Source of the DNA: Paenibacillus sp. H1-7 | GTDB taxonomy: Bacteria > Bacillota > Bacilli > Paenibacillales > NBRC-103111 | DNA length: 64,000 bases | Reading direction: 5' to 3' | NCBI RefSeq assembly: GCF_022354825.1 | Contig: NZ_CP031168.1 | Span: 7,182,501 to 7,246,500 of the forward strand | Shown here: positions 8,027-16,934 of the stretch, one piece after another | How positions within the stretch are numbered: the first letter of the stretch is position 1 | Layout of the letters: the number at the start of each line of letters is the position of its first letter | Made by a program: the position numbers and the translations under genes | The notes under the pieces: model-generated | Databases searched by the model: none | Seen by the model: only the letters and a program-made list of their open reading frames with translations | What the model was told of the DNA's origin: nothing

Positions 8027-9397
8027 ATGACATCGACCGTTCAATTGAAGCAAGTATTGGAGCTCTCTCTAGGTTCGCCCGTAGGGATGCTTAGAGCATT
8101 TCCTGTCCATCTGGATGGGGAAAAAGCTATTTGCGCCGTGTACAGCGCCGATTTCGACATCGATCCGTATACGGAAATGTTTTTCTTCCCTACGGATACG
8201 TTGAAGCTCGCTTTGTTCACCACCGACGGGCAAATTCGCTGGAGGCGCGACTTGGGGCCGGGCGTGATCCCGGGCATCTGGTTCGTGCCGTTTTATCCGT
8301 TTGATCTGGATCAGGACGGTACGGATGACATCTGGTTCGTTCACAATCTGAACGAGAAGCATCCGTTAAGCGTACGGGAAAGCGTGCTGGAGCGGATCGA
8401 CGGTAAGACCGGACAAACGATCGATCAATACCCCTGGGTGTATGAGGAGCAGCAGCAGCCGATCTCGCAGCTGTTCCGCAACTTCATTGCGGGCGGTTAC
8501 GTAAATGGCCGGCCGGTGCTTGTCACAGCGCAGGGGACGTACGGCAGCATGTACCTGCAAGGCTGGAATGCGGACATGACCTTGCGGTGGAAGGCGGAGA
8601 TTCCGAGGGATGTTCCCGGCGCTCGAGGCAGCCATATGTGTCCTGTCATCGACGTGAACGGCGACGGTGTGGATGAGATCTTCTGGGGCGAGCGCTGCAT
8701 CGAGCTCGATCGTGGCACGGAGCTGTTCTGCGCGGACCGGGACCATTATCGCGGTCATTCGGACGTGATTCAGCCGATCGTCCACCCGGGATCGGGCGAG
8801 ATAAGCATCTGGACGGTGCGCGAAAGCGACGGCCAGGTTCAGCCCCGCGTCGCGATGTTCGACGCAGAAGGGAACCGTGCATGGGGCGATGTGGACACGG
8901 GCCACATGGATATGGGGTGGTCGGCGCGTCTGCATGACGATCAGAGCCATATCGTGATGGCGATCCGTATCGGCCAAAAAACATGCGGGCCGGACGGGCG
9001 CTATCATCAGGATATGGATGAGTTCACTTACGACGCGTTGACCGGCCATCCGGTGCCTCTGCCCTACAGCGTCTACCGGACCGTCCCCGTCGATATGAAC
9101 GGGGACGGCTACCACGAGCTGGTCAGAGGCATTCCCGGCGGAGACGGCGAAGTCTTCGACCGGCTCGGTCATTCGTTCGGCCATGTCGGCGGCACAGTCG
9201 CGATGGCCTCGAAGTTTATGAATTTGCCGGGCGAGCAAATTCTATGCTTTTATCCGGACGGCACGATCCGGATATGGGCGGATGAGCATGCGGCCGACAG
9301 CGACGCGGCGAAAGCGCGCTATGTTCATCCGTTCTACGCCGCCAGCCAGAGGTTGACCGGTGTAGGGTACAACCTGTGCCTGATGGCGGGGCTGTAG
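8027..9397 (+). CDS. Rhamnogalacturonan-lyase-like FG-GAP propeller protein (paralog 2)
   Basis: 456 aa, colinear with the protein at 98-1489 over its whole length, by eye more than half identical. It shares the blade motifs (DVNGDGVDEIFWGERCIELD, DMNGDGYHELVRGIPGGDG) and the same C-terminal GVGYNL ending. No signal peptide. The ATG at 8027 was chosen because AAGGAGG lies 9 nt upstream; the longer in-frame extension reads through repeat DNA and is not credible. It is read in the same direction as the two permeases but is separated from them by the 64-bp repeats. Likely role is in intracellular processing of imported saccharides; the exact reaction is unknown. Confidence 0.65.
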   Translation: MTSTVQLKQVLELSLGSPVGMLRAFPVHLDGEKAICAVYSADFDIDPYTEMFFFPTDTLKLALFTTDGQIRWRRDLGPGVIPGIWFVPFYPFDLDQDGTDDIWFVHNLNEKHPLSVRESVLERIDGKTGQTIDQYPWVYEEQQQPISQLFRNFIAGGYVNGRPVLVTAQGTYGSMYLQGWNADMTLRWKAEIPRDVPGARGSHMCPVIDVNGDGVDEIFWGERCIELDRGTELFCADRDHYRGHSDVIQPIVHPGSGEISIWTVRESDGQVQPRVAMFDAEGNRAWGDVDTGHMDMGWSARLHDDQSHIVMAIRIGQKTCGPDGRYHQDMDEFTYDALTGHPVPLPYSVYRTVPVDMNGDGYHELVRGIPGGDGEVFDRLGHSFGHVGGTVAMASKFMNLPGEQILCFYPDGTIRIWADEHAADSDAAKARYVHPFYAASQRLTGVGYNLCLMAGL

Positions 9398-9405
9398 AGA
9401 TGAGG

Positions 9406-9436
9406 AAAAGCCGGGGGAGTTGTCCCCGGCTTTTTC
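9406..9436 (+). terminator. Rho-independent terminator of propeller gene 2
   Basis: AGCCGGGGGA / TCCCCGGCT hairpin with a GTTG loop followed by TTTTTC, starting 9 bp after the stop codon. Confidence 0.85.
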
Positions 9437-9454
9437 TATGCGATGGCGCGAGCC

Positions 9455-9590
9455 AGCTAGCCTGCGAGACCGGCGAGTCTGCGAGACCTGCGAGACTGCG
9501 GGCCCGGCGAGTCTACGAGACTGCGAGATTACGAGTCTGCGAGGCTGCGAGCCCGGCGAGTCTGCGGACCCAGCGAGTCTGGGCGGCTCT
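9455..9590. repeat. 8/9-bp degenerate tandem repeat (GCGAGTCT-like)
   Basis: About 15 tandem units alternating between 8 bp (GCGAGTCT, GCGAGACT) and 9 bp (GCGAGACCG, GCGAGCCCG). No coding frame is plausible. It is the first of three repeat blocks in the gene-free stretch between propeller gene 2 and pflA. Confidence 0.85.
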
Positions 9591-9599
9591 GAAGCCTAG

Positions 9600-9781
9600 C
9601 GGACCGTGGATCCGCTATTTGTTCTAAAATGGCATCAAAATGGATTGATGCGGACACAGGATCCGTTATTGCCCTATAAATCAACCAATTTCCTTGAAAT
9701 TGGGTGCAATAGCGGATTCCCTGTCCGATCCGTGCCAAAATCGGGGTGTTTTTTGCAAAATAGCGGATCCTGTGTCCGATC
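9600..9781. repeat. 182-bp dispersed repeat, copy A (two direct then two inverted units)
   Basis: Four roughly 22-bp units: forward at 9600-9621 (CGGACCGTGGATCCGCTATT), forward at 9650-9671, inverted at 9708-9730 and inverted at 9758-9781 (AATAGCGGATCCTGTGTCCG). The spacing is about 50 bp, giving an F-F-R-R layout that could fold into a long cruciform or hairpin. A second copy with the same layout lies at 18705-18888, so this is a dispersed element and not a local accident. Confidence 0.85.
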
Positions 9782-9812
9782 GAGTAGGTGGGTGGAACGT
9801 TTCATGCTATCT

Positions 9813-10034
9813 CAGTTACTCCTACTGCTTCGAGTTACTCCTACGACTTAAGTTACTCCTGTTGCTCAAAGTCACTCATGCTGGCTCATGTTGCTGCTAC
9901 TGAACCAAGTTACTCCTGTTGGCTCATATTCCTTTTGCTGCTCATCTTACTCCGCTGATTCATGTTTCTCCTGCTACTTTAAATCACTTGTGCTGCCTAA
10001 AGTCTCTCCTGCCACACAAGTTGCTCCTGCTAGA
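9813..10034. repeat. Degenerate 18-20-bp tandem repeat (AGTTACTCCTGCTGCTCA-like)
   Basis: About 12 imperfect units built on AGTTACTCCTGYTGCTCA run from 9813 to 10034. Units vary in length and sequence, and the ORFs across it are leucine-rich artefacts with no ribosome site. It ends about 50 bp before the pflA stop codon. Confidence 0.8.
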
Positions 10035-10084
10035 TTTACCTGGGCCTGCAGCATGTCGCGCAGAACACATCCTGCTTCTCTTAT

Positions 10085-10822
10085 TCATCCACACGTACAA
10101 ACCGCTTGCCTCCCCGCTTCTATAAGAGCAAGCGCTCGCTGCACCTCCCGATCGGTCGGCTCCGGCACGCCGTCCAGCGGATAAGCTCGCTTCAGCTCCT
10201 GCCACTTATAGACGCCCATCCGATGATAGGGCAGCAGTTCAAACTTCTTCACATTGCCCAGGCTGCCTATAAAAGCACCCAGCGCCTCAAGATCCTCGCG
10301 TCCGTCTGTGATACCCGGCACAAGAACATGCCGGATCCATACCGGCTTGCCGATATCCGACAGCCACTTGGCGAAGTGCAATATTCGCCCATTTGGCTGG
10401 CTCGTCAAAGCCTCATGCTTGATGCAATCGATCTGCTTCAGATCGAGAAGCACCAGATCCGTGACGTCCATGAGCTCCCGTACATGCTCCGTCTCACAAA
10501 AGCCGGAGGAATCCAGCGCGGTATGGAGGCCCCATCTGCGCTTGATCTCCTTGAACAAGGCCGCGAGGAACGGAGCCTGCAGCGTCGGCTCCCCTCCCGT
10601 AACCGTGATGCCGCCGCCCGAGCGGCGGTAATATTCCAAATACGGCTCCATCTCGCCGATAATGTCCTGAACTTCAACCACCCGGCCTTTGGAGGGATCC
10701 CAAGTGTCCGGATTATGGCAGTACATGCATTGCAGCGCGCATCCTTGCATGAAAAGCACGAAGCGTATACCCGGGCCGTCCACGGTCCCGAAAGTTTCAA
10801 TGGAGTGAATTCTACCTTTCAT
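10085..10822 (-). CDS. pflA: Pyruvate formate-lyase-activating enzyme (radical SAM)
   Basis: 245 aa. Abstracts a hydrogen from the glycyl-radical site of pyruvate formate-lyase using S-adenosylmethionine and a [4Fe-4S] cluster. The cluster motif CALQCMYC (CX3CX2C) follows the typical TVDGPGIRFVLFMQGC, with HNPDTW after it and a GGITVTGGEP motif near residue 78. Length is normal for PflA. The ATG at 10822 was chosen because GAAGGAGCG precedes it; an upstream in-frame ATG adds 11 unlikely residues. It lies downstream of pflB on the same strand, but 540 bp away instead of the usual near-contact, because of a duplicated segment. Confidence 0.95.
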   Translation of the reverse strand: MKGRIHSIETFGTVDGPGIRFVLFMQGCALQCMYCHNPDTWDPSKGRVVEVQDIIGEMEPYLEYYRRSGGGITVTGGEPTLQAPFLAALFKEIKRRWGLHTALDSSGFCETEHVRELMDVTDLVLLDLKQIDCIKHEALTSQPNGRILHFAKWLSDIGKPVWIRHVLVPGITDGREDLEALGAFIGSLGNVKKFELLPYHRMGVYKWQELKRAYPLDGVPEPTDREVQRALALIEAGRQAVCTCG

Positions 10823-11109
10823 ACCGGTACGCTCCTTCTCTATTGTCCGTTGCACACAGCTGCTCCTGCAGGTTAATAAGGTTTTGGTACTTCACAGCCA
10901 GTATCTATCACTACCATTCCGTTGCACACCCCGTTGTTACCATTTCGACGCTCAGCCAGCATTGCCACTGCACCGTTACCATTACCACTGTTCAGCCGCA
11001 TTACCGTTTCTAGACAGTCAACATTGCCGCGTTACAACTGCCCGTCTACGACCATCACTGCCGTGCCGCAGGAACCTTGCTTTTGCCTTAACCTCGACGG
11101 CTTCCCACC
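10823..11109. other. Gene-free spacer between pflB and pflA, holding part of a duplicated segment
   Basis: No credible gene. The stretch 10957-11010 (CAGCATTGCC then CCGTTACCATTACCACTG then CAGCCGCATTA) recurs in degenerate form at 11198-11255. Together with the pflB-tail copy this makes an imperfect tandem duplication with a unit of about 240-255 bp. The rest is low-complexity sequence rich in ACCATT and ACTG. Confidence 0.6.
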
Positions 11110-11182
11110 AAACTGTTCCATGAAACGTACAGCTGATGGCATCATCTGCTGCTTGCAGGAAGCTTCACGAAGAGCAAGTAAC
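11110..11182 (-). pseudogene. Decayed duplicate of the pflB 3' end
   Basis: This segment aligns with the true end of pflB (11365-11440) with a roughly 255-bp offset and a few indels; for example AAACTGTTCCATGAAACGTA here against AAACCGTTCCATGGAACGTA there. On the minus strand it still encodes a tail reading DDAISCTFHGTVW, against [12 protein letters not shown]-stop in PflB; the stop codon is lost and the preceding frame is broken. It is a relic of a tandem duplication, not a functional YfiD/GrcA-like glycyl-radical protein. Confidence 0.75.
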
Positions 11183-11362
11183 ATTCCGCTTCACAACCAG
11201 CATTGCCATCCTACCGTCACCGTCACCATCACCACTGCAGCCGCATTAGCGCTGCTGCATAATGCATAATCAACATGACCTCGCTCCAGTTACCATAGAA
11301 TGTCCATGCCCATGTCTGCGGCAGATTCCCTGCCGTTCTCAGGACCTGCTTCAGCCTTCACG

Positions 11363-13633
11363 TCAAACCGTTCCATGGAACGTACGGCTGATGACGTCCA
11401 GCTGCTGCTCTCGGGTCAGCTTCACGAAGTTAACCGCATAGCCAGAGACACGGATGGTCAGCTGAGGGTAGTTCTCCGGATGCTCCATCGCATCGAGCAA
11501 ATGCTCGCGGTCGAACACGTTGACGTTCAAATGATGCCCTCCCGTGGCGGCGTAGCCGTCCAGCAGGGATACCAGATTGTGAACCCGTGCCTGCTGCTCT
11601 TTGCCGAGCGCCTTCGGAATGATCGAAAAGGTGTTCGAAACGCCGTCCAGGCAGCTCTCGTAAGGAATTTTGGCTACCGAAGCCAAGGAAGCGAGCGCCC
11701 CTTTGCGGTCACGGCCGTGCATCGGGTTGGCCCCAGGTGCGAACGGTTCGCCTGCTTTGCGGCCGTCCGGCGTGCTGCCCGTCTTTTTGCCGTAAACGAC
11801 GTTGGAGGTAATGGTCAGCACAGACATCGTAGTCAAAGCATCGCGATAAGGCTTGTGCTTGCGCAGCTTGTTCAGGAACCGTTCCGTCAGCTCCACGGCG
11901 ATCCGGTCGACCCGCTCATCGTTGTTGCCGTACTGCGGATATTCGCCTTCGATCTCGAAATCCACGGCTATTCCCTGCTCGTTGCGGACAGCCTTGACTT
12001 CAGCATATTTCAAGGCGCTCAAGCTGTCGGCAACTACGGACAGTCCCGCAATACCGCACGCCATCGTACGCAAAATATCCTTATCGTGCAGCGCCATCTC
12101 AAGCCGCTCGTAGCAATATTTATCATGCATATAATGAATTACGTTCAATGTATTCATATACAGCTTGGCCAGCCAGTCCAGCATCAAATCGTACTTCGGC
12201 ATCACCTCGTCGTAAGTAAGCCGTTCCCCGGTCAGCGGGGCAATGGCAGGACCGACCTGAATGCCGAGCTTCTCGTCCACGCCTCCGTTAATGGCATAGA
12301 GGAGAGCTTTGGCAAGGTTGGCGCGAGCGCCGAAAAACTGCATCTGCTTGCCGATCCGCATTGCAGATACGCAGCAGGCGATCCCATAATCATCGCCGAA
12401 TTGCGGCCTCATAAGATCGTCGTTCTCGTATTGAATCGAGCTTGTTTCGATAGAGACCTTGGCGCAATACGCTTTAAAAGCTTCCGGAAGCTGTGTGGAC
12501 CACAGCACTGTCAAATTCGGCTCCGGAGCCGGCCCCAGATTGTACAGCGTATGCAATATGCGGAACGAGCTCCTAGTAACGCGAGGGATTCCGTTCAATC
12601 CCATCCCTCCGACGGATTCCGTCACCCAGGTCGGGTCGCCGCTGAACAGCTCGTTGTAGTCGGGCGTACGGAGAAACTTGACGATGCGCAGCTTCATTAC
12701 AAAATGGTCCATCAGCTCCTGAGCCTGCTCCTCCGTCAGATGTCCCTCGGCCAAATCCCGCTCGATGTAAATATCGAGGAAGGTGGATACCCGGCCCAAG
12801 CTCATCGCGGCCCCGTTCTGCTCTTTGATGGCTCCCAAGTAGGCAAAATAGAGCCATTGGATCGCTTCCTTGGCCGTCGCCGCAGGCCTGGAAATATCAT
12901 AGCCGTAGGAAGCGGCCATCCGCTCCAGCTCCCGCAGGGCGGCTATTTGCTCGGACAGCTCCTCGCGGGCGCGGATCACCTCTTCGGTCATCGCGTCGAC
13001 TTCAAGCTGGAGCAAATCGTTCTTTTTCGCTTCGATCAGACGATGAATGCCGTACAGCGGAACCCGGCGGTAATCACCGATGATTCTCCCCCGACCGTAA
13101 GCATCCGGGAGCCCGGTAATGATCCCGGCTTTGCGCGCGGTGCGCATCTCAGTCGTGTAAGCGTCGAAGACGCCCTGGTTGTGTGTTTTTCGAATTTCGG
13201 TAAACAGCCTTACCATTTCATCTGGCAGCTGGAATCCATAGGCCTCGCACGCATCCGCGACCATCCGGATCCCGCCGAACGGTTGAACCGAGCGCTTCAA
13301 CGGCGCATCCGTCTGCAGGCCGACGATCTGCTCCTTCTCTTTATCGATATAACCGGGCGCGTGGGAAGTGATGGTGGACACCGTGTTCACATCGACATCA
13401 AGCACGCCGCCATTGCGGGTTTCCTGCTTCATAAGCTCGCGGATTTGCTGCCATAATGCGTTGGTCGCTTCCGTCGGACCCGCAAGGAACGATTCGTTCC
13501 CGCTGTATGAAGTCAAATTCCGGTTGATAAAATCATTGACATCAATATGCTTCTGCCATTTGCCGCCTTGAAACCCTCTATATACGTCCTCTCGCTGCAT
13601 GCTGCTGCCCAAATCCGATTCTTTTACTGCCAT
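11363..13633 (-). CDS. pflB: Formate C-acetyltransferase (pyruvate formate-lyase)
   Basis: 756 aa, the normal size. Converts pyruvate and CoA to acetyl-CoA and formate during anaerobic growth. The paired active-site cysteines are seen in [15 protein letters not shown] near residue 410, and the glycyl-radical loop in [10 protein letters not shown] near the C-terminus, which ends RTFHGTV. The ATG at 13633 is preceded by GAGGAGG; the longer in-frame start adds seven implausible residues. It lies 220 bp downstream of adhE on the same strand, so adhE-pflB-pflA may be co-expressed, though no clear promoter or FNR box was seen directly upstream of pflB. Confidence 0.97.
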   Translation of the reverse strand: MAVKESDLGSSMQREDVYRGFQGGKWQKHIDVNDFINRNLTSYSGNESFLAGPTEATNALWQQIRELMKQETRNGGVLDVDVNTVSTITSHAPGYIDKEKEQIVGLQTDAPLKRSVQPFGGIRMVADACEAYGFQLPDEMVRLFTEIRKTHNQGVFDAYTTEMRTARKAGIITGLPDAYGRGRIIGDYRRVPLYGIHRLIEAKKNDLLQLEVDAMTEEVIRAREELSEQIAALRELERMAASYGYDISRPAATAKEAIQWLYFAYLGAIKEQNGAAMSLGRVSTFLDIYIERDLAEGHLTEEQAQELMDHFVMKLRIVKFLRTPDYNELFSGDPTWVTESVGGMGLNGIPRVTRSSFRILHTLYNLGPAPEPNLTVLWSTQLPEAFKAYCAKVSIETSSIQYENDDLMRPQFGDDYGIACCVSAMRIGKQMQFFGARANLAKALLYAINGGVDEKLGIQVGPAIAPLTGERLTYDEVMPKYDLMLDWLAKLYMNTLNVIHYMHDKYCYERLEMALHDKDILRTMACGIAGLSVVADSLSALKYAEVKAVRNEQGIAVDFEIEGEYPQYGNNDERVDRIAVELTERFLNKLRKHKPYRDALTTMSVLTITSNVVYGKKTGSTPDGRKAGEPFAPGANPMHGRDRKGALASLASVAKIPYESCLDGVSNTFSIIPKALGKEQQARVHNLVSLLDGYAATGGHHLNVNVFDREHLLDAMEHPENYPQLTIRVSGYAVNFVKLTREQQLDVISRTFHGTV

Positions 13634-13853
13634 TTCGCATGACCTCCTCGCCAAAATAAATCGTCGTAGAACCTGAATCCGGCCTTAGCCGGCTTGCACC
13701 AAGTACAATGAATACCTATAAAATAAATCCTCATCGCCGCACCATGAATCGTTACCGCATCGTATGATTTCCAACGCTCACGAATCCGAACGCGGGTAGC
13801 GGCGATGAGAGGCGCAGCTCGAAGCGTGCACTTAGCTGCAGCTTAAGCAAGCA

Positions 13854-16469
13854 TTATTCGAACTTTCCGTAAAACGCTTTGCGGTACAGCTCCGCAAGCT
13901 CCGTCACGAGCGGCATCCGCGGATTGGCTGTCGTGCATTGATCCTCGAAAGCCCGGTCGGCCAGCTCGTCGACGCGAGCCTCGAACCGCTGCGGATCGAT
14001 GCCGAGCTCAGAGAACGACGCCGGGATGCCGAGCGACTGATTCAGCTTGCGCACCGCGGCGATCAAGCTTTCGACGCCTTCTTCCGTCGTCCGAGCCGAC
14101 AGGCCGAGGATGCGGGCGATTTCCGCGTAGCGCTGATCGGCGATAAAATGGCCGTACTTCGGAAACGACGCAAACTTGGTAGGCATTTGCGCGTTGTAGC
14201 GGATGACGTGCGGCATAAGGATTGCATTGGTACGTCCATGAGCCGTATGGAATTCGCCGCCCCATTTGTGCGCGAGGCTGTGGTTAATTCCAAGGAACGC
14301 ATTTGCGAACGCCATGCCGGCAATTGTCGAGGCATTGTGAATTTTTTCCCTGGCCAGCTCGTCTCCAGTGGAGTACGACCGTTCAAGGTACTGGAACACA
14401 AGCTGAATCGCTTTGATCGCCAAGCCGTCCGTGTAGTCGTTGGCCATAACCGATACGTAGGCTTCTATCGCATGCGTCAGCACGTCCATGCCCGTATCCG
14501 CTACCGCTGTCTGCGGCAGGCTGTATACGTAATCCGGGTCGATGATCGCTACATCTGGCGTAAGCTCGTAATCGGCCAACGGATATTTCGTATTGCCCTC
14601 CCGCTTATCGGTAATAACCGCGAAAGAGGTTACTTCCGAGCCTGTCCCCGACGTTGTAGGGATAGCCACGAACTTGGCTTTGCGTCCAAGACGCGGGTAT
14701 TTGTACACCCGTTTGCGGATGTCCAAAAACTTTTGCTTCAACGATTGGAAGCTGGTATCCGGGTATTCGTAGAACAGCCACATCGCTTTCGCGGCATCCA
14801 TCGGAGAGCCTCCGCCAAGAGCAATGATGCAGTCCGGCTGAAAAGCTTCCATAAGCCGGGTGCCGCGTTCCACCGTCTCGACGGACGGATCGGGCTCCAC
14901 ATCGGAGAACACTTCGATATAGACTGGCGTCTGCCGTTTGCGCAGGTAATACTCCACCCGCTCTACATAGCCCAGCTTGACCATCATCGGGTCGGTTACA
15001 ATAAGGACTCGGGAAATGTCCGGCATTTTTTGAATGTACTGCGTAGCGCCTTTTTCGAAATACACTTTAGGCGGTATTTTAAACCACTGCATGTTGACGG
15101 TCCGGTATGCGACCCGCTTGATGTTCAACAGATGGACGGCCGTCACGTTCGAGGTCGTAGAATTATGACCGTAAGAGCCGCATCCCAGAGTCAGGGACGG
15201 AAGGTTCGTATTGTAAATGTCTCCGATGGCTCCATGAGTCGAAGGAGCGTTGACGATGACCCGGCCGGTCTTTAACGCGGCTGCAAAGTCCGCAATCACC
15301 CGTTCATCCTTGGAATGGATGACCGAGGAGTGCCCCATCCCGCCATAAGCGACAACCTCCGTTGCCCGAGCGATGCCTTGGGCAGGATTCTTCACCTTGT
15401 AGCAGGCAAGCACCGGACTCAGCTTCTCGGCGGATAATGGATAAGCGTCGCCGACCCCGGCAAGCTCCGCGACCAGTACCTTCGTTCCGGCAGGAACCCG
15501 GATACCGGCCATATCGGCGATCTTGACGGCGGACTGTCCTACAATGACGGCGTTGACGGCGCATTTCTCGGGATGAATGACCAGCTTCGAAACCGCCTCC
15601 GTCTCCTCCTTGTTCAGGAAATAGCAGCCCTTCTCGCTCATCAGCTGCTTCACCTGCGCAAAGACCGGCTCCTCGATTATGACCGACTGCTCGGACGCGC
15701 AGATCATGCCGTTGTCGAACGTTTTGGACAAAATCAAATCGGTGACGGCTTGCTGCAAATCGGCCGTTTTCTCGATAAAGCAGGGAACGTTGCCGGGTCC
15801 GACACCCAAGGCGGGCTTGCCGGTACTGTAAGCAGCCGCAACCATGGAGGCCCCGCCTGTCGCCAATACAAGAGCTACGTCGGGATGGTTCATCAGCTGA
15901 TTCGTCGCTGCTAGAGATGGATGCTCGATCCATTGAATGCAGCCTTCCGGAGCGCCTGCCTTGACGGCAGCCTCCATCACCGTTCTTGCCGCCGCTTCGC
16001 TGCAGCGTTGGGCGGACGGGTGAAAGGCAAAAATAATCGGGTTGCGGGTTTTCATCGCAATCAACGCTTTGAACATCGTGGTGGAAGTAGGATTCGTTAC
16101 CGGAGTGACCCCGGCGATAATGCCTACGGGCTCCGCCACCTTTTGATAGCTTTCATAGACATTGTCTTCGATAACGCCGACCGTTTTGTCGTATTTGATG
16201 CTGTGATATACGTACTCGGATGCGAACAAATTTTTCGTCATTTTATCCTCGTATACGCCTCGCCCAGTCTCTTCCACAGCCAGCTTCGCAAGAGCCATAT
16301 GCCGGTCCAGACCGGCCAACGCCATTTGCTGCACGATATGGTCTACCTGCTCCTGATTTAACTGCATGAACGCTTGCAGCGCCTTCTTCGCCTTCTCCGC
16401 CAACCGATTCACTTCATCGTGCGCTTCCGGAGTTTCTCCCGCTGCATTCTGCTTCTCTTTTACAGCCAT
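13854..16469 (-). CDS. adhE: Bifunctional acetaldehyde-CoA/alcohol dehydrogenase
   Basis: 871 aa, typical of AdhE. The N-terminal half is a CoA-dependent aldehyde dehydrogenase (catalytic Cys in DNGMICASEQSVI near residue 240). The C-terminal half is an iron-dependent alcohol dehydrogenase (GGGSPMDAAKAMW, TGMDVLTHAIEAYVS, metal-site histidines in HSLAHKWGGEFHTAHGR). It reduces acetyl-CoA to ethanol with two NADH and forms filament-like spirosomes in other species. The start at 16469 has GGAGG 8 nt upstream; an ATG at 16484 would overlap that site. A Rex/FNR-like palindrome lies 47-62 bp upstream. It pairs functionally with pflB. Confidence 0.97.
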   Translation of the reverse strand: MAVKEKQNAAGETPEAHDEVNRLAEKAKKALQAFMQLNQEQVDHIVQQMALAGLDRHMALAKLAVEETGRGVYEDKMTKNLFASEYVYHSIKYDKTVGVIEDNVYESYQKVAEPVGIIAGVTPVTNPTSTTMFKALIAMKTRNPIIFAFHPSAQRCSEAAARTVMEAAVKAGAPEGCIQWIEHPSLAATNQLMNHPDVALVLATGGASMVAAAYSTGKPALGVGPGNVPCFIEKTADLQQAVTDLILSKTFDNGMICASEQSVIIEEPVFAQVKQLMSEKGCYFLNKEETEAVSKLVIHPEKCAVNAVIVGQSAVKIADMAGIRVPAGTKVLVAELAGVGDAYPLSAEKLSPVLACYKVKNPAQGIARATEVVAYGGMGHSSVIHSKDERVIADFAAALKTGRVIVNAPSTHGAIGDIYNTNLPSLTLGCGSYGHNSTTSNVTAVHLLNIKRVAYRTVNMQWFKIPPKVYFEKGATQYIQKMPDISRVLIVTDPMMVKLGYVERVEYYLRKRQTPVYIEVFSDVEPDPSVETVERGTRLMEAFQPDCIIALGGGSPMDAAKAMWLFYEYPDTSFQSLKQKFLDIRKRVYKYPRLGRKAKFVAIPTTSGTGSEVTSFAVITDKREGNTKYPLADYELTPDVAIIDPDYVYSLPQTAVADTGMDVLTHAIEAYVSVMANDYTDGLAIKAIQLVFQYLERSYSTGDELAREKIHNASTIAGMAFANAFLGINHSLAHKWGGEFHTAHGRTNAILMPHVIRYNAQMPTKFASFPKYGHFIADQRYAEIARILGLSARTTEEGVESLIAAVRKLNQSLGIPASFSELGIDPQRFEARVDELADRAFEDQCTTANPRMPLVTELAELYRKAFYGKFE

Positions 16470-16515
16470 TGTCCCAGCCTCCATTCGAATAGGTGCTTTG
16501 CTTCGGATACTACTA

Positions 16516-16531
16516 TGTTACTTTTTTCACA
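16516..16531 (-). promoter_or_regulatory. Rex- or FNR-like operator upstream of adhE
   Basis: TGTTA-CTTTTT-TCACA matches the FNR consensus TGTGA-N6-TCACA at 9 of 10 positions. On the minus strand it reads TTGTGAAAAAAGTAACA, which also has one perfect Rex half-site (TTGTGAA). It lies only about 47 bp before the adhE start codon and overlaps a possible TAGTAT -10 element at 16507-16512, a placement that fits a repressor such as Rex better than an activator. A second, weaker TGTGA half-site is near 16553-16557. Confidence 0.45.
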
Positions 16532-16880
16532 AACTATTCGATATAACATTTATCACAGTCGGCCACTGCTTATTGCTTATTGCTTACCAGCAGCTCCGCC
16601 TCCTGCAATATCACCCTGCAACCTTGAGCCCTCCTCTTCGTCAGCTGCTGCTTGCCTCTAGAGTAATGCCAAATACAGGAAATGTATGTGCGATTCATCA
16701 CAGCCTGCTGATATTTGCCAGATTCAGCCTATGAGAAAGCCTCCTATCGAAGCACTTCGAGGCTAAGCAACCTTAAAGTCCTGCTTAACAAAGCCCGCTT
16801 CGCTAGCAGGGTAAGTTTTATCGCTTATATAGAACTTACATCGGGTTAACTCGGAATCTTATCCATTCTATTGTGGGATA
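16532..16880. other. Gene-free stretch upstream of adhE
   Basis: Apart from the possible adhE promoter at its left end, no coding frame with a ribosome site and no repeat was seen. The short ORFs here lack family features and overlap the adhE promoter region. Confidence 0.5.
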
Positions 16881-16916
16881 AAAAAACACCTGCCTGGTCA
16901 CAGGCAAGTGTCCTTG
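16881..16916 (-). terminator. Terminator of the 35-aa membrane protein gene
   Basis: Minus strand: GACACTTGCCTG-TGAC-CAGGCAGGTGT hairpin followed by TTTTTTT, about 20 bp past the stop codon of the small gene at 16935-17042. Its presence supports that gene being real. Confidence 0.85.
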
Positions 16917-16934
16917 ATGAATTAACCGTACCGG

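Noticed and set aside
9694-10184. Leucine/serine-rich ORFs downstream of pflA
   Set aside because: They lie in degenerate tandem repeats, lack ribosome sites and have repeat-driven composition.
11110-11182. Autonomous glycyl-radical protein (YfiD/GrcA-like)
   Set aside because: Only about 25 residues resemble the PflB tail, the frame is broken, the stop is lost and the glycine loop RVSGY is absent.
11300-13456. 718-codon plus-strand ORF opposite pflB
   Set aside because: Shadow of a highly biased real gene; pflB on the other strand has full family motifs. The same holds for long antisense ORFs at 329-1474, 3519-5270, 13938-15275, 38172-39275, 52438-53511, 53903-55156 and 61060-62205.
13634-13853. 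FNR box directly upstream of pflB
   Set aside because: Searched for TGTGA-N6-TCACA on both strands; nothing closer than random similarity was seen.
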